NCBI GenBank assembly: GCA_946480685.1
Contig: CAMLLI010000092.1
Location: 1-9,582 of the forward strand
Length of the DNA stretch: 9,582 bases
Direction: 5' to 3'
Origin: an uncultured Flammeovirgaceae bacterium
GTDB lineage: Bacteria; Bacteroidota; Bacteroidia; Cytophagales; Cyclobacteriaceae
The notes below the pieces were generated by a model. It had not been told where the DNA came from, did no database searches, and saw only the letters and a program-made list of their open reading frames with translations. Shown here piece after piece: positions 6,518 to 9,582 of the stretch (within the stretch, counting starts at the first letter, position 1; every line of letters starts with the position of its first letter). Position numbers and translations under genes: made by a program.

Positions 6518-7528
6518 TCACAGCTCGGGGTTCGCGGTTAATTTCAGTTTTTCTACAGCAAACGTCTCCATCGCCTTATATACTTCTTCGTAGTTTGGAT
6601 TTGTGAGTGAAGAGCCGATTACGTGTCTGCCGGCATCGGGGAAGGCTACAGTTTGTTTTAATTCTGCCGGTGTGGCCAACTTCTCGTTCATGTCGAGCAT
6701 GGCGCTTACTTTTACCTGTGGATCCTGTTCTTCTTCGTTTTTGTAATAGTATAGCGTGAGGGAAGGTTGTTTAACGCGTTTGAATGTTTCTTCCGTCATG
6801 GTGGATTCAACCAGTTCTTCCAGTTGTGTCGTTGCCTCGAGTCTGTATTGTGTATACCAGTATTTCGCCTGCTCCTCGGTGTCGCCTTCAGATATACTAT
6901 ATTTTCCACCCTTTACTGCGCGTACGATATATAGTCCCCAGGGATCGTTTAATAAAAACGCAGCACCGCTGTTGATCGCAATGTTTGGCGAAAGATTGAT
7001 GAGTGCATGTACATCGTTCGGATATTCAGCCGCCAGTTTCAATGCCAGCGTGCCCCCGGTAGATGTGCTTACGAGGATAACTTTATCGCCCAGCTTCTTG
7101 CCGATCGCCAAAGCTTGCTTGGCGCTTTCCCATAATCTGTCGGGAGTAAAATTCACCAAGGCATCCGTTGTATCAATGCCATGATCAGCCAGTCGCGACA
7201 GGTATAGATTGCAATGAAATCTTTCAGCAAATTGTTCATGTATTGGAGATCCTTCCATCTGACTCGCAGTGAATCCGTGCAGGTATACTATAGCATACGG
7301 AGTCTTCGTGCGCGTGCTGTCATTCCAGACAATAAGTGCTTCATTATTTGGTTTCAGTTTATGCTTTGCCTCGTTGGCTGCTACGTATTGTTCCAACGCC
7401 TGAGCACCGTCAGGCACCTGAGGCAACGTAAGGCTAAATACCGGAGTAGCCGGCTTGGGACCCAGGAAATAAATTCCCACCAACAACAAGATAGGAAAGG
7501 TAATTTTAATGATACGCTTCGAAGTCAT
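6518..7528 (-). CDS. Membrane-anchored or exported alpha/beta hydrolase (serine hydrolase)
   Basis: The 336 aa protein has a short N-terminal hydrophobic segment (about 8-22, ITFPILLLVGIYFLG), which makes it periplasmic or anchored in the inner membrane. The alpha/beta-hydrolase fold is shown by the oxyanion strand AIVYLHGF (79-86). The nucleophile elbow is VSTSTGG (153-159, Ser156), the acid is probably Asp269 in EEEQDPQVKV, and the histidine is His302 in PDAGRHVIGS. It resembles the serine aminopeptidase/monoacylglycerol lipase group, including a lid-like region at about 185-245. The substrate cannot be told; an ester or lipid is likely. The elbow reads S-T-S-T-G where most relatives have G-x-S-x-G. 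ATG at 7528 is supported by a TAATTTTG box at 7554-7561. The gene is convergent with the DUF2807 gene and has repeats on both sides; the last six residues come from repeat unit C. Confidence 0.87.
   Translation of the reverse strand: MTSKRIIKITFPILLLVGIYFLGPKPATPVFSLTLPQVPDGAQALEQYVAANEAKHKLKPNNEALIVWNDSTRTKTPYAIVYLHGFTASQMEGSPIHEQFAERFHCNLYLSRLADHGIDTTDALVNFTPDRLWESAKQALAIGKKLGDKVILVSTSTGGTLALKLAAEYPNDVHALINLSPNIAINSGAAFLLNDPWGLYIVRAVKGGKYSISEGDTEEQAKYWYTQYRLEATTQLEELVESTMTEETFKRVKQPSLTLYYYKNEEEQDPQVKVSAMLDMNEKLATPAELKQTVAFPDAGRHVIGSSLTNPNYEEVYKAMETFAVEKLKLTANPEL
6519..6539 (+). repeat. Partial composite repeat, unit C, inside the hydrolase 3' end
   Basis: CACAGCTCGGGGTTCGCGG at 6519-6537 aligns with the first half of unit B. 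Over 21 bases 15 match, and all six mismatches are transitions. On the minus strand it encodes the hydrolase residues TANPEL and most of its TGA stop, so a repeat copy appears to have supplied the C terminus. Confidence 0.45.
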
Positions 7529-7553
7529 ACGGGTAGATTTGGTTAAAGATAGT

Positions 7554-7561
7554 CAAAATTA
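7554..7561 (-). promoter_or_regulatory. Promoter -7 box for the hydrolase gene
   Basis: On the minus strand TAATTTTG is an exact match to the Bacteroidota -7 consensus TAnnTTTG. It would start transcription near 7547, giving a leader of about 20 nt before the ATG at 7528. No TTG lies 19-21 bp upstream; that stretch is repeat sequence. Confidence 0.55.
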
Positions 7562-7578
7562 GCTATGAGCAGTAGGGA

Positions 7579-7648
7579 GCGGCTGGCTGCTGGCTGCTGG
7601 AAGATTGTTGATTTAAAAAGCTGCGAGCCATGAGCTTTGAGCTGCGAG
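7579..7648 (-). repeat. Composite intergenic repeat, unit D (inverted)
   Basis: Read on the minus strand from 7648, this starts CTCGCAGCTCAAAGCTC. Its first 24 bases match unit B at 22 positions. It then runs through an AT-rich link ending TCTTCCAG and a tail of CAGCAGCCAGCAGCC steps. It is inverted relative to units A and B, so the hydrolase gene lies between oppositely oriented copies. A related scrap, AGCTATGAGC, sits at 7561-7570, touching the hydrolase -7 box. Confidence 0.7.
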
Positions 7649-7683
7649 TAAGAAGTAAGAAGCCAGAAGTAAGAAGTAAGAAT
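7649..7683 (+). repeat. Tandem heptamer repeat (TAAGAAG), five units
   Basis: Five units in exact 7-nt register: TAAGAAG at 7649 and 7656, CCAGAAG at 7663, TAAGAAG at 7670, and TAAGAAT at 7677. The array is fused directly to the outer end of repeat unit D. Slippage could change the copy number. The reverse strand reads as an LTSYFWLLTSY-like peptide, a known source of spurious ORFs. Confidence 0.75.
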
Positions 7684-7839
7684 TGGGATAGTGGCTTTTT
7701 GGCGGGTAAGCTTATGGCTATATATATCTACATTAGATTTTGTTACCTGACAAAAGTCACCCAAATCGTTTTAGTTAATTTATATAGTGTTACTCAGTTT
7801 TGCAGGGCAGCAAAAAACTTTTAAACCTATAGCAATCTA

Positions 7840-7870
7840 CCAGCAACTAGCAGCTAGCAGCCAGAAGCTT
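7840..7870 (+). repeat. Partial composite repeat, unit E
   Basis: CCAGCAACTAGCAGCTAGCAG followed by CCAGAAGCTT resembles the tail half of unit A, in the same orientation as A. It contains the self-complementary pieces CTAGCAGCTAG and AGCTAGC. The AT-rich link is not recognisable here, so this is either a decayed fragment or an independent short member. Confidence 0.45.
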
Positions 7871-7875
7871 TTCAA

Positions 7876-7890
7876 ACATTGTCCCAATGT
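7876..7890. promoter_or_regulatory. 15 bp palindrome ACATTG-TCC-CAATGT
   Basis: ACATTG (7876-7881) and CAATGT (7885-7890) form a perfect 6 bp inverted repeat with a 3 bp spacer. This is the shape of a small dimer operator or a short RNA hairpin. It lies about 95 bp upstream of the candidate promoter of the gene at 8160. No regulator can be named. Confidence 0.25.
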
Positions 7891-7983
7891 CTCTACAAAC
7901 ACAACGGTATATCTACACGAAATCGTCTTCTACTTACACACACGTTTTCGCTTGTCGGGTGTAATAAAATGTATAAAGTTTTG

Positions 7984-8015
7984 TTGCTCGCAGTAAACCT
8001 TAGGTGTTTTCTTTG
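7984..8015 (+). promoter_or_regulatory. Candidate promoter for the small-protein gene
   Basis: TTG (7984-7986) lies 21 bp before TTTCTTTG (8008-8015), which has one mismatch to the Bacteroidota -7 consensus TAnnTTTG. Transcription would begin near 8022, leaving a leader of about 138 nt before the ATG at 8160. Confidence 0.4.
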
Positions 8016-8020
8016 CGTAT

Positions 8021-8146
8021 GGTTAAGTGTAGGGATTTTTTAACCGATGTTACCAACATATAAATATATACCTGCACAAAAGGTTGTATCGAAGTTATAC
8101 ATAGCACCCATACAATCTTTTAAACTTAAACGCTGTGTACAACTTT
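8021..8146 (+). promoter_or_regulatory. Structured 5' leader with alternative pairings
   Basis: Three inverted repeats follow each other. GGTTAA (8021-8026) pairs with TTAACC (8040-8045), and ATGTT (8047-8051) with AACAT (8055-8059). AAAAGGTTGTAT (8078-8089) pairs with ATACAATCTTTT (8110-8121), giving 12 pairs with one G-U and a 20 nt loop. AAGGTTGTA (8080-8088) can instead pair with TACAACTTT (8138-8146), ending 13 nt before the start codon. The two pairings exclude each other, as in a switch. I recognise no known riboswitch class, and AT-rich sequence makes chance pairings easier. Confidence 0.35.
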
Positions 8147-8159
8147 ACTATTAAGAACA

Positions 8160-8489
8160 ATGAATTGGACAACATTATATATCACCGGAAGGTCCGACTT
8201 CAGAAATGAAGTTCTGCGAAAACTGGAACATTCCCGTATCAACTTTATGCCTGGTTATACTGGTGGCGGAGCGGATACACGTGATGTACATGAGATGTAC
8301 TGGATCGATGAGAAGACTGACCTTCGTGAATTGAAGGAAGCAATCGGTAGCAAATTGATCTGGAAGTACAGACTACGGTTCTACATTACGCTGGAAGATT
8401 TTATCGAGTCAAGAACAGCCAAAGACAAGGATAAATTTACACCGGAAGAAATTGAACTGATCAACTACATGCACGAGCACGAAATGTAA
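8160..8489 (+). CDS. Small cytosolic protein of unknown function
   Basis: This 109 aa protein has no signal peptide, membrane segment or cysteine. I do not recognise a named family. By eye the order is strand (TLYITG, 5-10), helix (DFRNEVLRKLEHS, 13-25), strand (INFMPGY), a glycine-rich loop GGGADT (35-40), strand (HEMYWID, 44-50), helix (DLRELKEAIGSKL, 54-66), and a long strand (YRLRFYITL, 70-78). An acidic C-terminal helix follows (TPEEIELINYMHEHE, 94-108). This beta-alpha-beta-beta-alpha-beta order suggests a ferredoxin-like fold. Balanced codons, well-formed secondary structure, a candidate promoter with long leader, and a terminator 11 bp after the stop support a real monocistronic gene. 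ATG at 8160 is the only reasonable start. No ribosome binding site is evident. Confidence 0.75.
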   Translation: MNWTTLYITGRSDFRNEVLRKLEHSRINFMPGYTGGGADTRDVHEMYWIDEKTDLRELKEAIGSKLIWKYRLRFYITLEDFIESRTAKDKDKFTPEEIELINYMHEHEM

Positions 8490-8500
8490 GGTCATCGATG

Positions 8501-8526
8501 AAAAGTGACTTTACACTTTTCTTTTT
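8501..8526. terminator. Intrinsic terminator, probably bidirectional
   Basis: AAAAGTG (8501-8507) pairs with CACTTTT (8514-8520) across a 6 nt loop and is followed by CTTTTT. The upstream A-run supplies a T-tract for the opposite strand. It begins 11 bp after the stop of the small-protein gene and about 70 bp beyond the RAYT stop, so it can serve both convergent genes. Confidence 0.7.
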
Positions 8527-8597
8527 CGCTCCGCTTTAAAAGCCCATCAAAACATCTGTTGCAACATCTCTTATCATCCGCGCGACAGAACAGAACC

Positions 8598-9137
8598 TCA
8601 AACAAGAACACTTTCTTCCCGAAGATCCAGCAGGCGGTTAGCCAGCGGACGGTCACAGAGTTTTCCATCGCGTATGCCGGCATAGTCTGCAAAGGAACTG
8701 AACGGCCAGTCTTCAAGTTTCTCTACCAAGCGCGTTCTTACAGGACTTTGATGTATATACCGGAATGCTATTGCGGCATGCTCACGGTCGTCTGACACGC
8801 AGACTGCTTTTGTGCGTTGCAGGAAAAGTCCTACGCTTTTTCCCTCCTGTTCACTTACCGTGTGCGTATACGAACTCAATAATTGGCGCATCGCCTGTGA
8901 AAACTGCTGACGTTTAAAGCCGGTTTCTTCCGTTACCTGTACGGATGTTTCATTGGCATGAACCAAAAAATGAAAATGCGTAGGCATTAAACACCACGCC
9001 AGTATATCAGCGTGTGGCTTGAGGTAAAGACGGGTTCTCTTCAAAAAAAGCCGGTAGTCTTCCGAAGAGAAGAATATACGTTCGCGACTGTTACCGCGAT
9101 TATATACATGATAAATACTTCCTGCTGTTAGCTGCAT
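8598..9137 (-). CDS. REP-associated tyrosine transposase (RAYT; IS200-like Y1 HUH family)
   Basis: This 179 aa single-strand DNA transposase-like protein is counted here from the ATG at 9137. It shows the family order: IYHVYNRGN (8-16), the HUH motif in MPTHFHFLVH (His54 and His56), a central helical part, GLFLQRTKAV (103-112), and the probable catalytic tyrosine in RYIHQSPVR (Tyr127). LEDWPFSSFADYAG (141-154) follows. Length and motifs are complete, so it is probably active. RAYTs are domesticated relatives of IS200/IS605 transposases that act on REP palindromes in their host genome and usually do not move themselves. An in-frame ATG at 9191 would add 18 poor residues and lies upstream of the TATATTTG box, so I prefer 9137. 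No recognisable terminal hairpins flank it. It lies downstream of the NrtR-like gene on the same strand but has its own promoter. Confidence 0.88.
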   Translation of the reverse strand: MQLTAGSIYHVYNRGNSRERIFFSSEDYRLFLKRTRLYLKPHADILAWCLMPTHFHFLVHANETSVQVTEETGFKRQQFSQAMRQLLSSYTHTVSEQEGKSVGLFLQRTKAVCVSDDREHAAIAFRYIHQSPVRTRLVEKLEDWPFSSFADYAGIRDGKLCDRPLANRLLDLREESVLV

Positions 9138-9165
9138 GTAACGGTGGTTTATAGAGCAAACGGTC

Positions 9166-9173
9166 CAAATATA
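9166..9173 (-). promoter_or_regulatory. Promoter -7 box for the RAYT gene
   Basis: TATATTTG on the minus strand is an exact TAnnTTTG match. Transcription would begin near 9159, about 22 nt before ATG 9137. That decides the start codon against ATG 9191. No TTG is found 19-21 bp upstream. Confidence 0.5.
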
Positions 9174-9219
9174 GCAAATGCATACCAGCACACTATACCT
9201 GATTTTTCAAGTATATACT

Positions 9220-9582
9220 TCAGAAGCCTAGTTTGAGACCTTGCTTCATCGCTCGCTCGTATTTCTTTTTATCGAACCGATACAGAAATGGAGCTTTGTG
9301 TGCGCCACCAGTCTTGCGTTCCTTCAGTCGTTCGAGAATACCAAGACTCAGCATTTTCTTTTGAAAATTTCTTCGATCAAGTTTTTTATCCAGGATGGTC
9401 TCGTAAAGGCGCTGCAATTCCGGCATAGTAAATTTCTCCTGCAGCAAACTATAGCCTACCGGGTGATCGTTGAGACTCGAGCGTAATTTGTCCAGCGCTT
9501 TCTCTACCATTTCATTGTGATCGTAGATCAGGGCCGGCACTTTATGTATATCCCACCAATGGCACGCATCACTCAGCCAGTC
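9220..9582 (-). CDS. NrtR/AraR-like NUDIX-family transcriptional regulator, C-terminal part
   Basis: The frame is open to the right edge, so the start is outside the window; 120 residues are visible. The first residues (HWWDIHKVPALIYDHNEMVEKAL) are the end of a NUDIX-type domain, matching the W-x-x-h-x-x-hP-x-L-x-x-DH pattern of NrtR-type proteins. From about residue 40 comes the winged-helix DNA-binding domain: FTMPELQRLYETILDKKLDR, then NFQKKMLSLGILE, a basic wing with GGAHKAPFLYRFD, and a KKYERAM tail. In Bacteroidota such proteins often no longer hydrolyse nucleotides and instead sense small molecules (NAD metabolites in NrtR, arabinose in AraR). The NUDIX box lies outside, so enzyme activity cannot be judged. 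A GTG at 9540 could be mistaken for the start, but the conserved frame continues upstream of it. No operator or target gene is visible. Confidence 0.85.
   Translation of the reverse strand, partial: DWLSDACHWWDIHKVPALIYDHNEMVEKALDKLRSSLNDHPVGYSLLQEKFTMPELQRLYETILDKKLDRRNFQKKMLSLGILERLKERKTGGAHKAPFLYRFDKKKYERAMKQGLKLGF

Larger units (their letters stand above)
7684..7983. other. Gene-free AT-rich spacer
   Basis: No coding region can be supported here. Short open frames (for example 7787-7996) have no family features. Apart from unit E it contains a TATATATATC-like stretch near 7718-7728 and the ACATTG palindrome. It also has a near-miss promoter box (TTAGATTTTG at 7733-7742, with one base too many between TA and TTTG). 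The spacer lies between the divergently transcribed hydrolase and small-protein genes. Confidence 0.5.

Noticed and set aside
7543..7764. 73-codon minus-strand frame upstream of the hydrolase
   Set aside because: It is a translation of repeat unit D and the heptamer array (LTSYFWLLTSY-like), not a gene.
9138..9191. Longer RAYT start at ATG 9191
   Set aside because: The extra 18 residues do not fit the family, and an exact -7 promoter box at 9166-9173 lies between the two ATGs.
8490..9219. RAYT region as a complete IS200-type insertion sequence
   Set aside because: No left-end or right-end hairpins with cleavage sites and no sign of insertion were found at the flanks; only a terminator-type hairpin at 8501-8526 is present, so I treat the gene as a domesticated RAYT.
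9538..9540. GTG at 9540 as start of the NrtR-like gene
   Set aside because: The frame continues upstream with the family pattern HWWDIHKVPAL, so the gene is cut by the window edge.

Overview
The window looks like chromosomal DNA of a Bacteroidota bacterium, probably of the Cytophagales or Chitinophagales. The grounds are two tandem 8-TM MacB/FtsX-type permeases without an ATPase, a DUF2807 'head GIN' protein, a NUDIX-linked winged-helix protein of NrtR type, a lack of strong Shine-Dalgarno sequences, and promoter -7 boxes matching the Bacteroidota consensus TAnnTTTG. The long gene-poor gaps filled with degenerate repeats also fit. The assignment below phylum is a guess.

Layout, left to right: (1) the first 27 codons of a minus-strand NADAR-family gene that runs off the left edge; (2) a 324 bp divergent intergenic region with an imperfect inverted repeat around a perfect 14 bp palindrome; (3) two plus-strand paralogous permease genes, 408-2798 and 2936-5362, separated by 137 bp with nested inverted repeats; (4) a secreted DUF2807 protein, 5485-6222, followed by a strong hairpin; (5) a minus-strand membrane-anchored alpha/beta hydrolase, 6518-7528, with related composite repeats on both sides, one of which supplies its last codons; (6) about 630 bp without a gene, holding repeats, a heptamer array and then a promoter with a structured leader; (7) a small cytosolic protein of unknown function, 8160-8489, with a terminator; (8) a minus-strand REP-associated tyrosine transposase (RAYT, IS200-like HUH family), 8598-9137, with its own promoter; (9) the C-terminal part of a minus-strand NrtR/AraR-like NUDIX regulator that enters from the right edge.

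Nothing forms an obvious multi-gene pathway. The permeases are a tandem paralogue pair that must borrow an ATPase encoded elsewhere. The hydrolase, small protein and RAYT look like independent transcription units. No defence system, CRISPR array, tRNA or rRNA was seen. The parts most worth a second look are non-coding: the composite repeats around the hydrolase (with a RAYT 1.1 kb further on), the inverted-repeat structure at the left, and the leader before the small protein, where two right-hand segments can pair with the same left-hand segment.
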